Source of the DNA: Zobellella maritima
GTDB lineage: Bacteria; Pseudomonadota; Gammaproteobacteria; Enterobacterales; Aeromonadaceae
Direction of reading: 5' to 3'
Assembly (NCBI RefSeq): GCF_003075035.1
Contig: NZ_QCZE01000001.1
Coordinates: forward strand, 754,187-818,186
Length of the DNA: 64,000 nt
Shown: positions 1 through 8,467 of the stretch, one piece after another
Layout of the letters: each line of letters starts with the position of its first letter
How positions within the stretch are numbered: the stretch's first letter is position 1
Made by a program: the position numbers and the translations under genes
Notes under the pieces: model-generated
Database searches by the model: none
The model's input: the letters and a program-made list of their open reading frames with translations, nothing else
What the model was told of the DNA's origin: nothing

Positions 1-1
1 T

Positions 2-874
2 CAAGCGGTGAACATCCGGGCTCTTCACGAGGTGTTTCGGGGCCGCTTTGAAGTACTGATGGCCACGAATGGCGAGCAGGCAATTGCCCTTTGTCGGGAG
101 CAGCGCCCGGACATCATCCTGCTGGATGTGGTCATGCCGGGTATCAGTGGCCATGAAGTATGCCGTCGACTGAAAGCGGATCCGGAAACCCGGAATATTC
201 CCGTTATTTTCGTGACATCCCAGAGTCAGGAAGGTGACGAAGCCCTGGGCTTAGAAATCGGTGCGGTGGACTTTATCAGCAAGCCGATCAATCCGGTTAT
301 CGTATCGGCACGGGTGCGTACCCATCTGGCGTTGAAGTTGCAGAGTGACCTGTTGCGCTCCATTGCGATGATAGACGGCCTGACCAAGGTAGCCAACCGA
401 CGCAAATTTGATGAAGAGCTTGATCTCAACTGGCGTTATTGCCTGCGCGAACGACGCCCGCTGTCGCTGGTACTGCTTGATCTGGACTATTTCAAGCAGT
501 TTAATGACAGATACGGGCACCAGGAGGGGGATCATTGCCTGATCTCGGTGGCCGAAGTATTGAGCGACTCGGTGAGGCGGCCCCGTGATCTGGTTGCTCG
601 TTATGGCGGAGAGGAATTTGTCGGTATTCTCCCCGATACCGATTGCCGGGGGGCTACCAGTCGAGCGGAGGTAATACGTGCTGCCGTCAAGGCGCTCAAG
701 ATAGAGCACCTGGGCTCGGCCGTCGGTAAGGTCGTGACCATCAGCGCAGGGGTGGCAACACAGATACCCGACTTTGGCTCGACCCACCAGGCCTTGCTGG
801 CCGCCGTCGATCAACAACTGTATCGGGCCAAACACGATGGTCGTGACCGGGTCTGCGCTACTGAAATAACATAG
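2..874 (+). CDS. Response regulator with GGDEF output (diguanylate cyclase), 5' end cut by window
   Basis: Makes cyclic di-GMP from two GTP under control of a phosphorelay receiver domain; cytoplasmic. The visible protein starts inside the receiver: the acidic pocket that should precede the first residues (QAVNIRALHEVF) lies before base 1, so the gene is partial and the GTG at base 8 is not a true start. The phospho-acceptor Asp is in DIILLDVVMPG, the conserved Thr in IPVIFVTSQ and the Lys in DFISKPINP. The C-terminal half is a GGDEF domain with an intact GGEEF active site and an RxxD inhibitory site (RPRD) five residues before it, so product inhibition is expected. Stop TAG at 872-874. The partner kinase is not in the window. 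Confidence 0.93.
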   Translation, partial: QAVNIRALHEVFRGRFEVLMATNGEQAIALCREQRPDIILLDVVMPGISGHEVCRRLKADPETRNIPVIFVTSQSQEGDEALGLEIGAVDFISKPINPVIVSARVRTHLALKLQSDLLRSIAMIDGLTKVANRRKFDEELDLNWRYCLRERRPLSLVLLDLDYFKQFNDRYGHQEGDHCLISVAEVLSDSVRRPRDLVARYGGEEFVGILPDTDCRGATSRAEVIRAAVKALKIEHLGSAVGKVVTISAGVATQIPDFGSTHQALLAAVDQQLYRAKHDGRDRVCATEIT

Positions 875-1014
875 CCGAGCGGGGGACCCGGAGACAGTCC
901 CTCGGGGCAGAGCGAGGAGCCCGTGCTGCCATGGGCGGGCGTTTTCGGCGCTGCCGGTTACACTCAAGACAGGTATCTGTCGTCCCGGTCGGGACCCATA
1001 GCTGGGAGAGGGTC

Positions 1015-1485
1015 ATGCCAATAGCAAAAACGGTTAAGGAATACCTGGCTTCCCGTGGCGTGTCTTACCGGCTGTTGCGCCATGGCCCCAGCGAAACCAG
1101 CCGGGAGACAGCCGAGGCTGCTTTGATACCGGATGATCACCTGGTCAAGGCGGTACTGCTTAAGGATGGTGTCGGCTTTCTGATGGCCGTGATACCGGGC
1201 AATCACTGGGTAAGGGTAAACCGTATCCGGGAAGATCTGAACCGGCATCTGGAACTGGCGTCCGAAGTGGATACTGAGCGGCTGTTTGCGGACTGTCGTC
1301 CCGGCGCCATCCCTCCGTTGGGTCCGGCCTACGGTATCGAGACGATTCTGGATGACGCCCTGGTGCCCCTGGCCCGGGTTTATCTCGAGGCCGGTGATCA
1401 TCGGCACCTGCTGCAGCTAGAGGGGGACGCCTTCCGTACGCTGTTGGCCGGTTGTCGCCAGGGGTATTGGAGCCATCCCGGTTAA
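1015..1485 (+). CDS. YbaK/ProX-type aminoacyl-tRNA deacylase domain protein
   Basis: A 156-residue single-domain protein resembling the YbaK/EbsC/ProRS editing domain, which hydrolyses mischarged aminoacyl-tRNA (Cys-, Ala- or Pro-tRNA depending on subfamily). The start chosen is the ATG at 1015, preceded by a purine-rich GGGAGAGG; the frame stays open further upstream but that stretch does not look like the family. The family lysine lies in the DDHLVKAVLLKD stretch, and the glycine/proline-rich loop AIPPLGPAYGI is typical. It stands between the diguanylate cyclase and the acyl-CoA ligase with no clear operon partner. The exact tRNA substrate cannot be read from the sequence. Confidence 0.85.
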   Translation: MPIAKTVKEYLASRGVSYRLLRHGPSETSRETAEAALIPDDHLVKAVLLKDGVGFLMAVIPGNHWVRVNRIREDLNRHLELASEVDTERLFADCRPGAIPPLGPAYGIETILDDALVPLARVYLEAGDHRHLLQLEGDAFRTLLAGCRQGYWSHPG

Positions 1486-1629
1486 TCGCCGGCCTACCGC
1501 TTTCCGGGCACCCCCTCTTATCCCATGCCATCTTAACTTTGTGATATACATCAGCAAGATGGCAGCGGCAGGGTGGATTCTTTCGGCTATGCTTCTAGAT
1601 ATCCCGCTTGCCGATGACAGAGGATGTCC

Positions 1630-3294
1630 ATGACTCAGGCCCCCGCCCAACTGCCGCTGGAAATGCTCTACCACTGGGCCGACGCCCAGGCCGATGCCGT
1701 CTACCTGCGCCAGCCGAAGGAAGGGCGCTGGCATACCTACAGCTGGCGCCAGGTGCTGGAACAGGCGGCCCGGCTGGTAAGCGGTCTGCATGCCCTGGGC
1801 CTGGCGCCGGGCGACAGGGTGGGACTCTTGTCAAAAAACTGTGCCGAATGGTTTATCTGTGACTTTGCCCTACAGATGGGCGGCTATGTTAGCGTGCCCA
1901 TCTATCCGACGGCCGGTGAAGACACGGTGCGCTATGTGCTGGAGCACAGTGAGTGCCGGGCACTGTTTATCGGCAAGCTGGACGACCCGCAGCAGCAGGC
2001 CGGAGGTATCCCAGAGGGGCTCGTCCGCATCGCCATGCCCTACAAGTCGGGCATCCCGGTGGAACACCACTGGGATGAACTGCTGGCCGGGCACGAACCC
2101 TGGGGAGAGCGGCCGGTACCGGATGCGGATGGCTTGATGAGCCTGGTCTATACCTCGGGCAGCACGGGTCAACCCAAGGGGGTGATGATCAGCTTCGGCG
2201 CCTATGGGGCCGCCTGCCGGGGCATAGTTCAAACCGCAAGCCTGACCGGCGAGGACAGGGCCTTTTCGTATCTGCCCCTGGCCCACATTACCGAGCGGGT
2301 CTATATACTGGGCGCCAGCTTGTATGGCGGCTTGCCGGTGGCTTTCGCCCAGAGTCTGGATACCTTTATCGATGATGTGAAAACTATTTCGCCGACCCTG
2401 TTTATTTCCGTGCCCCGGTTGTGGGCCAACTTCCGCAGCCGGATCCTGGAGAAGTTGCCCCAGGGCAAGCTGGACATACTGCTCAGGATCCCTCTGCTCT
2501 CGGGCCTGGTTAAAAAGAAGGTGCGTGCCGGACTGGGCTTGTCCCAGGCGCGGATACTGGGTTGTGGCTCGGCACCGGTTGCCCCTTCCTTGCTGCGCTG
2601 GTACGAACAGCTGGGGATGCCCATTACCGAAGCCTGGGGCATGACCGAAAACCTGGCCTATTCCACCCTCAATTATCCGTTCCGCAGCGACAAGGTCGGC
2701 ACGGTCGGCAAGCCCGGTGTCGGGGTTGAAATCCGTGTTGCCGAAGACGGCGAAGTATTGTGTCGCTGTGCCGGCCTGATGAGTGGCTATTACAAGGATG
2801 AAGAGGCCACCGCCAACACCCTGCGTAACGGCTGGCTGCATACGGGCGATCAGGGCAAACTCGACGATGATGGTTACCTGACCATTACCGGCCGGGTGAA
2901 GGATGCCTTCAAAACCGCCAAGGGGAAATATGTGTTACCGGTGCCGATAGAAGCCATGCTGGTTGAAAATGCGCTGATCGAGCAGGTCTGTGTGATCGGG
3001 AGTGGCCTGGCCCAGCCGGTAGCCCTGGTGCAGCTGGGAGAGGGCACGGATATCAGGCACAAGGGAGCCCTGGCCGAGCGGCTTGCAAACACATTGACAA
3101 AGATCAACGACCAGCTGGAGAAGCACCAGCGCCTGGCCGGCATCCTGGTGATGAAGGAGCCCTGGACAATCGAGAACAACATCATGACCCCCACCCTGAA
3201 AATAAAACGGCACCTGCTGGAGCAGCGATATGCCGAGATAGAACAGCGCTGGATACCGGGACAGCATATTTTATGGGAACAGGATTTGCACTGA
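1630..3294 (+). CDS. Long-chain acyl-CoA synthetase (AMP-forming)
   Basis: ANL-superfamily adenylate-forming enzyme of about 554 residues, expected to activate a fatty acid through acyl-AMP to acyl-CoA. The P-loop YTSGSTGQPKG lies near residues 172-182, the second adenylation motif around AWGMTENLAYS and the hinge/ATP-binding motif at GWLHTGDQGKLDDDG followed by GRVKDAFKT. The ATG at 1630 is preferred over the one at 1624 because the AGAGGA at 1619-1624 is correctly spaced only for 1630. It is shorter than FadD/Faa1 forms and may prefer another acyl chain. It appears monocistronic, with a rho-independent terminator about 165 bases downstream. Confidence 0.9.
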   Translation: MTQAPAQLPLEMLYHWADAQADAVYLRQPKEGRWHTYSWRQVLEQAARLVSGLHALGLAPGDRVGLLSKNCAEWFICDFALQMGGYVSVPIYPTAGEDTVRYVLEHSECRALFIGKLDDPQQQAGGIPEGLVRIAMPYKSGIPVEHHWDELLAGHEPWGERPVPDADGLMSLVYTSGSTGQPKGVMISFGAYGAACRGIVQTASLTGEDRAFSYLPLAHITERVYILGASLYGGLPVAFAQSLDTFIDDVKTISPTLFISVPRLWANFRSRILEKLPQGKLDILLRIPLLSGLVKKKVRAGLGLSQARILGCGSAPVAPSLLRWYEQLGMPITEAWGMTENLAYSTLNYPFRSDKVGTVGKPGVGVEIRVAEDGEVLCRCAGLMSGYYKDEEATANTLRNGWLHTGDQGKLDDDGYLTITGRVKDAFKTAKGKYVLPVPIEAMLVENALIEQVCVIGSGLAQPVALVQLGEGTDIRHKGALAERLANTLTKINDQLEKHQRLAGILVMKEPWTIENNIMTPTLKIKRHLLEQRYAEIEQRWIPGQHILWEQDLH

Positions 3295-3331
3295 TCCGGC
3301 GGAGCAGCAGGGTCTGGGAGCCGTCACCAAA

Positions 3332-3361
3332 GCTCATTATTCCAAAAATGGAATAATGAGC
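3332..3361. promoter_or_regulatory. Perfect inverted repeat, 13-base arms, possible operator
   Basis: Arms GCTCATTATTCCA (3332-3344) and TGGAATAATGAGC (3349-3361) are exact reverse complements around an AAAA loop. It lies 38 bases after the acyl-CoA ligase stop, well away from the LysR stop. There is no T-run on either strand, so it is a poor intrinsic terminator; an operator or RNA hairpin is as likely. Confidence 0.5.
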
Positions 3362-3457
3362 GGTTTCATTTTACAAATTCGTAACTAATTAACCGGTACG
3401 GCTTGTGTTACTTTGTCTGCATAGTTAAACAACGTTTATCTTGTTATTAGTGGAGTC

Positions 3458-3484
3458 GGGCAGCAGGATGCTGCCCATTTTTTT
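3458..3484 (+). terminator. Rho-independent terminator
   Basis: Stem GGGCAGCA/TGCTGCCC with a GGA loop (3458-3476), then ATTTTTTT. It acts on the plus strand and would end transcripts from the acyl-CoA ligase, or a short RNA starting in the 3362-3450 gap. Confidence 0.85.
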
Positions 3485-3498
3485 ATTCATCTTTCCCC

Positions 3499-4407
3499 CT
3501 ATGTCGTCTTTATCCAGGTGGACACCAGTCGTTCACGCATATGCCTGTCTATAAATTCAATAAAGGTATTCAGCCTGACCGGGGCCAGTTCCCGATTATG
3601 GAAAACCATGTGGAAGGGCCGTTGGCCGCCTCGCCAGCCGGCCAATACGGGTCTTAGCTGGCCGTTTTCCCGATGATGGGCAACATAGTGTTCGGGAACA
3701 TTGACAATACCCAGTCCCTGAATGGCCGCCTTGACCGCCGAATGTACCTGGTTTACCGACAGACGTGGTACCGGCTTGAGATGAAAGCGGCGGCCGTCCT
3801 GATGGGTCAGCTGCCAGTTTCTATGGGGCCAGCACTGGATGATGTGATGCTGATCCAGCTCTTCCGGCAGGGTCGGCGTACCATGCTGTTCAATATAGCG
3901 GGGTGAGGCAAACAAACCGTATTGCACCTCACCCAGGCGGCGAGCCCTCAGGCTGGAATCAGGCAGTTCCCCACTGAAAAACACCACATCCAGATCCGTA
4001 TCCAGCAGGCTGGTATAGTCATTACTTTGCAGCAGATCGATGCGAATTTGCGGGTATTGCAGGCAAAACTCGGTAATGCCATCGATCAGGAAGGTGTTGG
4101 AGATGGCGATGGGGGCGGCTATTTTGATCAGCCCGCTGATGGACTGGCTTTGTCCCTGAATATCCCCGGTCACCTGTTCTATTTCATTCAGCAGGGGGTT
4201 GAGACGTTCAAAATAGCGCCGGCCCTCTTCGGTCAATTGCAGTTTGCGGGTGGTGCGGCTGAGCAGCTTGCAGCCCAGGGACTGTTCCAACCCCGAAACA
4301 CGGCGGCTCAGGGTGGCGGTGGGCAGGCCCAGCTCGGCCGCCGCATGGGAAAAGCCGCCATGTTGTACCACTTTGACGAATAAATAGAAGTCATCCAGAT
4401 GTTTCAT
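3499..4407 (-). CDS. LysR-family transcriptional regulator
   Basis: A 302-residue LysR regulator. The winged helix-turn-helix covers roughly residues 1-60 (GFSHAAAELGLPTATLSRRVSGLEQSLGCKLLSRTTRKLQL pattern, helix-turn-helix about 18-37), followed by the usual two-lobed effector domain. The start is the ATG at 4407 giving MKHLDDFYLF; the frame remains open upstream, but the family alignment begins here. It belongs by eye to the CrgA/DmlR-like group. The neighbouring genes are unrelated in function and the target is unknown. It converges on the acyl-CoA ligase across the terminator at 3458-3484. Confidence 0.9.
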   Translation of the reverse strand: MKHLDDFYLFVKVVQHGGFSHAAAELGLPTATLSRRVSGLEQSLGCKLLSRTTRKLQLTEEGRRYFERLNPLLNEIEQVTGDIQGQSQSISGLIKIAAPIAISNTFLIDGITEFCLQYPQIRIDLLQSNDYTSLLDTDLDVVFFSGELPDSSLRARRLGEVQYGLFASPRYIEQHGTPTLPEELDQHHIIQCWPHRNWQLTHQDGRRFHLKPVPRLSVNQVHSAVKAAIQGLGIVNVPEHYVAHHRENGQLRPVLAGWRGGQRPFHMVFHNRELAPVRLNTFIEFIDRHMRERLVSTWIKTT

Positions 4408-4474
4408 CGGTATCGGCCCGGCGAGGAGAGTGTAGCTATTGTGCCGTCGTTTTCCCCGGCTGAAAACAGTGGTG

Positions 4475-5161
4475 TCAGTGTTGTTCCGGCGGGAGGGAGT
4501 TTGCACTCTGGTAGCGGCGCAGCAGGGCGACGAAATCGGGAGTGTCTCTATCCAGGTTGGACTCGTGTACCAAGAGATCGTAGCCATACAGCTGTCTCAG
4601 GTGGCTCATGCGGTTGGCGAGCATGGCCAATATCCCCTCGTAGCGCCGGCCCGAGGCCGAGCGATAGTGGCTGTCTTCGATAAGCCAGTCCTGCAGCTGG
4701 CTGCGGGTGACCACCTGATAGCGCAAGGCCATAGCCAGCAGCGGACGCTGTTCGGTCAGCAGGTGTACCGCCAGCCGGGGCGTTATCAACGGCAGCAGCT
4801 CGTCATAATCACGGATTTTAAGGCCGATATAAGGGAGCTCGGTCAGCTCCAGACCCACACTGAACCTGGGCTGATCGATACGGACGACATTGGACCAGTG
4901 CAGGCTCCAGCCGCCGATTTTATGATGAAAGTGCAGGCTGTCCCGGCTCAGGGAAAAGCTGTACACCGGCTCCCGTAGCTTGAGTATGCCGAGCAGGGTT
5001 GTTACCAGGCTGGCGAGAAACAGGAAGTAGACCACCAGGTGGCCGCGGCCGCCGAGCCAGTAGAGCACGCCGAGCAGGATCAGCATAAACGTAGCGCCCA
5101 TCACCGTCAGGCTGAGACCATGACGCCGGGACATGGGCTCTATATGTTGGGTTTCAAGCAC
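4475..5161 (-). CDS. DUF2982-type membrane protein
   Basis: A 228-residue protein with two adjacent hydrophobic segments near the N-terminus (LTVMGATFMLILLGVLYWL and VVYFLFLASLVTTLLGIL), then a soluble domain of about 160 residues. The layout and sequence resemble the DUF2982 family of Aeromonadales and Vibrionales, whose function is unknown. I chose the GTG at 5161 because GGGAG sits seven bases upstream; an internal ATG at 5134 would trim nine residues and has no comparable ribosome site. It is transcribed divergently from nfsA, sharing a promoter region with a CTTATC-C-GATAAG palindrome. Confidence 0.75.
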   Translation of the reverse strand: MLETQHIEPMSRRHGLSLTVMGATFMLILLGVLYWLGGRGHLVVYFLFLASLVTTLLGILKLREPVYSFSLSRDSLHFHHKIGGWSLHWSNVVRIDQPRFSVGLELTELPYIGLKIRDYDELLPLITPRLAVHLLTEQRPLLAMALRYQVVTRSQLQDWLIEDSHYRSASGRRYEGILAMLANRMSHLRQLYGYDLLVHESNLDRDTPDFVALLRRYQSANSLPPEQH

Positions 5162-5177
5162 CGGCAGGCTCCCATTT

Positions 5178-5206
5178 TTGCTACTTATCCGATAAGGTGA
5201 TGATAC
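5178..5206 (+). promoter_or_regulatory. Putative nfsA promoter overlapping a palindrome
   Basis: TTGCTA (5178-5183), 17-base spacer, TGATAC (5201-5206) is a reasonable sigma70-type pair ahead of nfsA. The spacer starts with the palindrome CTTATC-C-GATAAG (5184-5196), placed where a regulator could act on both nfsA and the divergent DUF2982 gene. The site does not match an operator I can name. Confidence 0.4.
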
Positions 5207-5232
5207 ACAGATAATGATTAAAAGAGGTAATA

Positions 5233-5958
5233 ATGACACCCACCCTCGATGTGCTCCGCGGCCACCGTTCTATCCGCAAGTTTACCGAGCAGCCGATCCT
5301 GCCGGAGCAGCTCGATGCCATCATGGCGGCAGCCCAGGCGGCTCCCAGCTCCAGTTTCCTGCAGGCTTCGGCTGTTATTCGCGTCACCGACCCGGTGCTG
5401 CGCCAACAGGTGATGATGCTCTGTGGAGAGCAGGCCTATGTGGGGGCCGCCGCCGAATTCTGGGTGTTTTGTGCCGATTTTCATCGCCACCTGCAATGGG
5501 TGCCCGAGGCCCGGACCGGCTTTGCGGAGCAGCTGTTGATTGGCGCCATCGACACCGCCCTGATGGGACAGAACAGCCTGATTGCCGCCGAGTCGTTGGA
5601 GCTGGGAGGGGTATTTATCGGCGCCGTGCGCAATCATCCGGCCGAGCTGGTTGAATTGCTGGCGTTGCCCAAGGGCGTGGTGCCCCTGTTTGGCCTCTGT
5701 ATCGGCCACCCGGATCAGGATCCGGAATCCAAGCCCCGACTGCCCCGGGAGCTGATGTTTTTCGAAAACCACTATCAGTCAGTGCAGGATCCGTCTTTGA
5801 TGGCGGACTATGACAGTGCCGTGGAGCATTATTATCAGACCCGTACCGGCGGCAATAAATCCATGACCTGGACCGGGCAGATAGGCGCGACGCTGGCCAA
5901 GGAGGCTCGGCCCTATATGCTGGCGTTTCTGCACAGCCAGGGGTTTTGCCTGAAATAG
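5233..5958 (+). CDS. nfsA: Oxygen-insensitive NADPH nitroreductase NfsA
   Basis: FMN-dependent nitroreductase of 241 residues, matching the usual NfsA length of about 240. Expected to reduce nitroaromatics and quinones by two-electron steps using NADPH in the cytoplasm. The N-terminal FMN motif RGHRSIRKFTEQPI and the following AAPSSSFLQASAVI are family hallmarks; the C-terminal segment GGNKSMTWTGQI matches the NADPH-binding part of NfsA/FRP rather than NfsB. The ribosome site AGAGG lies six bases before the ATG. In many bacteria nfsA belongs to the SoxRS response; no SoxS box could be confirmed here. Confidence 0.9.
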   Translation: MTPTLDVLRGHRSIRKFTEQPILPEQLDAIMAAAQAAPSSSFLQASAVIRVTDPVLRQQVMMLCGEQAYVGAAAEFWVFCADFHRHLQWVPEARTGFAEQLLIGAIDTALMGQNSLIAAESLELGGVFIGAVRNHPAELVELLALPKGVVPLFGLCIGHPDQDPESKPRLPRELMFFENHYQSVQDPSLMADYDSAVEHYYQTRTGGNKSMTWTGQIGATLAKEARPYMLAFLHSQGFCLK

Positions 5959-5999
5959 CCGGGTACGGTACCGGTGGTGTAGTGGTGGTTTGGTGCCTT

Positions 6000-6425
6000 T
6001 TACAGCTTGACCACCAGCACATCACAGCCGCCGATGTCGATAAAACGCGCGGCATTGGAAAATAAATGACCCAGGAAGCTGTGGCCGGCATGGTGACCAC
6101 AGATCAGCAGATCGGCATCCTTTTCCCTGGCGGCCAGGCGGATGGCTCTCTGGATATCGCCGGTCGGCAAGGAGATGCTCTCTACCCGGCGTTGCTCTAC
6201 CCGAAGCATGTTCATGATCTCCCGGCCACTTTCCAGTTTGAGTTTCATCTTTAGCTGGCGCAGATCCATGTTCAGGCTGCCGACAAAGATACCGCTCATT
6301 TCAGGGTCGACGTGAACCAGGTGCAGGCGAGCCTGGCAATGTTCGGCCAGTTCCACCGCCCGTTTTAACAAGGGCTTCTCCCGCTCGCTTAATTCCAGTG
6401 CCAGTAATATGTTGCGATAAGGCAT
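6000..6425 (-). CDS. Universal stress protein, single domain (UspA type)
   Basis: A 141-residue single-domain universal stress protein starting MPYRNILLALELS, with GAGGAG seven bases upstream of the ATG at 6425. The C-terminus (ICGHHAGHSFLGHLFSNAARFI) lacks the G-2x-G-9x-G(S/T) loop of ATP-binding Usp proteins, so it falls with the UspA-like members that do not bind ATP. Members of this family are induced by starvation and oxidative or membrane stress. A perfect 16-base palindrome lies 38-53 bases upstream of the start and is a candidate control site. Confidence 0.88.
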   Translation of the reverse strand: MPYRNILLALELSEREKPLLKRAVELAEHCQARLHLVHVDPEMSGIFVGSLNMDLRQLKMKLKLESGREIMNMLRVEQRRVESISLPTGDIQRAIRLAAREKDADLLICGHHAGHSFLGHLFSNAARFIDIGGCDVLVVKL

Positions 6426-6462
6426 AGGGGACTCCTCGAGGACCTGATCAATCGCACGATCC

Positions 6463-6478
6463 TTCACTATATAGTGAA
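6463..6478. promoter_or_regulatory. Perfect 16-base palindrome upstream of uspA
   Basis: TTCACTATATAGTGAA is exactly self-complementary and lies 38-53 bases before the uspA start, where a dimeric repressor would block RNA polymerase. There is no gene on the other side that would share it, since the yeiH stop is at 6563. The cognate regulator is not recognised. Confidence 0.5.
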
Positions 6479-6562
6479 AAACAGCCGCAGACTGGGAGGT
6501 GACGTGCAAAGCCCGCTCCTTTGGCTGTTCTTGGCTCCCGGGTATCGTGACTAGCCCTTGGT

Positions 6563-7552
6563 TTACGATAGCCAGGCGGTGGCGAGATGGGTCACCACCA
6601 GGCCGGTGACCGTTAAATGTACAAACAGGCAGGCGGCCAATATCAGGGGTTTCCAGCCCACACTCTTGACGCCGGCCAGTTGGGTACCCAGTCCCAGTGC
6701 GGCCATCGCCATGGTCAGCGCCCAGCTATCCAGCACCTTGATGTTGTCTACCAGCACCGACGGCAGGCTCAATACCGAGTTTAGGATCACTATCGCAATA
6801 AAGCCGAAAGCAAACCAGGGCAGGGGGGCGCGTATGGCGCTGCTGCCCTGGGTGCGGCTTAGCCAGGCACCCAGCAGCAGTAGGAAGGGAGCCAGCATCA
6901 TTACCCGGGTCAGCTTGGCGATGACCGATACCTGGGCGATGTCTGCGCCCATGGCGCTGCCGGCGGCGACGACCTGGGCAACCTCATGAATGGTAGCGCC
7001 GGTATAGATGCCCATCGCCTGAGGACTCAGACCCAACAGGGGATAAAGTAACGGATAGAGGAACATGGCCAGGGTGCCAAACAGCACTACAGTTCCGACC
7101 GCAACCGTGGTTTGCTGCGGTCTGGCTCGTACCACCGGCTCGGTGGCCATAATAGCGGCGGCGCCGCAGATGGCCGAGCCCGAGCCTACCAGCAGGCTGG
7201 TGGGCACATCCAGGCCTAACCAGCGGCGGCCCAGCAGGTAGGCGATGACCAGGGTGGAGGCGAGCATGATAAAATCCACCAGCAGGGCGGCCTGACCCAC
7301 ATCGGCAATCTGCTGCAGGGTGATGTTGATGCCGTAGAAGGCCACGCCGATGCGCAGCAATCGTTTCTTACAGAATTCCAGGCCCGATTGACGATCCCCT
7401 TGTGCCAGCATGGGCAGCAGGTTGCCCAGCAACAGGCCCAGTACTATGGCGAAGATCAACGGGCTAACTCCCAGCGCAAGCCGGCTGGACAAAAACAGAC
7501 TGATGGCGGACAGCAAGCCGGCCAGGGCAATACCGGGAACAAGCGCAAACAT
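6563..7552 (-). CDS. yeiH: YeiH/UPF0324 family putative sulfate exporter
   Basis: A 329-residue integral membrane protein with about nine or ten hydrophobic segments and the family-typical GSGSAICGAAAIMA and YTGATIHEVAQVVAAG stretches. UPF0324/YeiH proteins are annotated as sulfate or organic-anion exporters, mostly from context; transport has rarely been measured. In other bacteria yeiH is commonly next to a LysR regulator of the CysB/YeiE type. Here the gene directly upstream (7632-7998) is a frameshifted LysR remnant, so that regulation is probably lost. Start ATG at 7550-7552. Confidence 0.87.
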   Translation of the reverse strand: MFALVPGIALAGLLSAISLFLSSRLALGVSPLIFAIVLGLLLGNLLPMLAQGDRQSGLEFCKKRLLRIGVAFYGINITLQQIADVGQAALLVDFIMLASTLVIAYLLGRRWLGLDVPTSLLVGSGSAICGAAAIMATEPVVRARPQQTTVAVGTVVLFGTLAMFLYPLLYPLLGLSPQAMGIYTGATIHEVAQVVAAGSAMGADIAQVSVIAKLTRVMMLAPFLLLLGAWLSRTQGSSAIRAPLPWFAFGFIAIVILNSVLSLPSVLVDNIKVLDSWALTMAMAALGLGTQLAGVKSVGWKPLILAACLFVHLTVTGLVVTHLATAWLS

Positions 7553-7631
7553 GACTATCTCCTTATCACTGGGGTCATAGGCATGCTATGCGCTTGTCGA
7601 TGGTAATGAAAATTGAAGTTTTTTAGTTCTT

Positions 7632-7998
7632 TTATAAATTTAATTGATATGTTGGGCTCTGGCCCCGCTGGTACTCCCGGATAAAGTCGATAAACGCCTG
7701 CTCGGCCCCGGACAGCCGGCGCTCGCCGGGCCAGGCCAGACACAGTCCAGGAAGTAGGGGTCGGCAGAGGGGACGGCATACAGATCCGGGTCGTCCTCGA
7801 TCGCCATACACAGAAAACTGGTGATGGCAAAGCCCTGACTACCACCGCCTTCAACAAGGAAATAAGGTTGCTTTCAAAGCCGATATGGGGGCAGAGATCG
7901 GCCTGCCGTGCCTCCCGCACGATATACTCCCGATGAAAAAACCGTGGCGAAACACCGCCAGCTCCTGTTGCAGAAATTCATGCAGATGAATATGGGGC
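7632..7998 (-). pseudogene. 3' remnant of a LysR-family regulator, frameshifted
   Basis: Only the C-terminal effector-domain part of a LysR protein is left. On the minus strand one can follow HEFLQQELAVFRHGF, then (shifted at a T-run) REYIVREARQADLCPHIGFESNLISLLKA, then (shifted) ITSFLCMAIEDDPDLYAVP, then (shifted) ERRLSGAEQAFIDFIREYQ, ending at the TAA at 7632-7634. At least three frame changes are needed, and the HTH domain is missing. The missing 5' part would lie exactly where the MFS remnant begins, so a deletion removed it. Confidence 0.75.
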
Positions 7999-8001
7999 CG
8001 G

Positions 8002-8369
8002 TGCCGGACCCTGCTGGGCGCCTTCGGCCTGCTGGCGGTGGGCAACCTGGGCCTGTTGAGCGGCAGTCTGCCGCTGATCCTGCTGGCATTGCTGACCGAC
8101 AGTTTTGCCTTCTTCCTGGCCATGCCTGTGCCAGCAGCTGGGTGGGCCGCAGCGTGCAGCATCACAGGGTGCTGGCCTCGTCCCTGTATCTGGTGTTTTA
8201 CTATCTGGGAGCCAGCCTGGGCGGCTTGTACCTCTATCCCTTCTGGAACAGAGGCGGGCTGGCCGGCGTGGCTTGGGGCACGATGGGGGGGCTGATGGTG
8301 ACCGCGGGCTTGCGCCTGCTGAGGCAGGAACAGACAACAACGTTAACAGCGATAAGCCATAAGCTATAA
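8002..8369 (+). pseudogene. 3' remnant of an MFS transporter, frameshifted
   Basis: The plus strand carries the C-terminal four or so helices of a major-facilitator permease: RTLLGAFGLLAVGNLGLL and LPLILLALLTDSFAFFLA in one frame, then after a one-base loss near 8130 SSWVGRSVQHHRVLASSLYLVFYYLGASLGGLYL in another, ending at TAA 8367-8369. The N-terminal two-thirds are absent. The remnant abuts the LysR remnant, which points the other way, so the two genes were originally divergent and lost their 5' halves in one event. Confidence 0.75.
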
Positions 8370-8467
8370 GCGAAACAGCACCGTCTGTGGGGACCAATTT
8401 ATTCGGGGAATCTTGCTATCGATTGCGGGCTCCCGTTGAAGTGAGGTCTTCAAACGATTTTGGTCCG

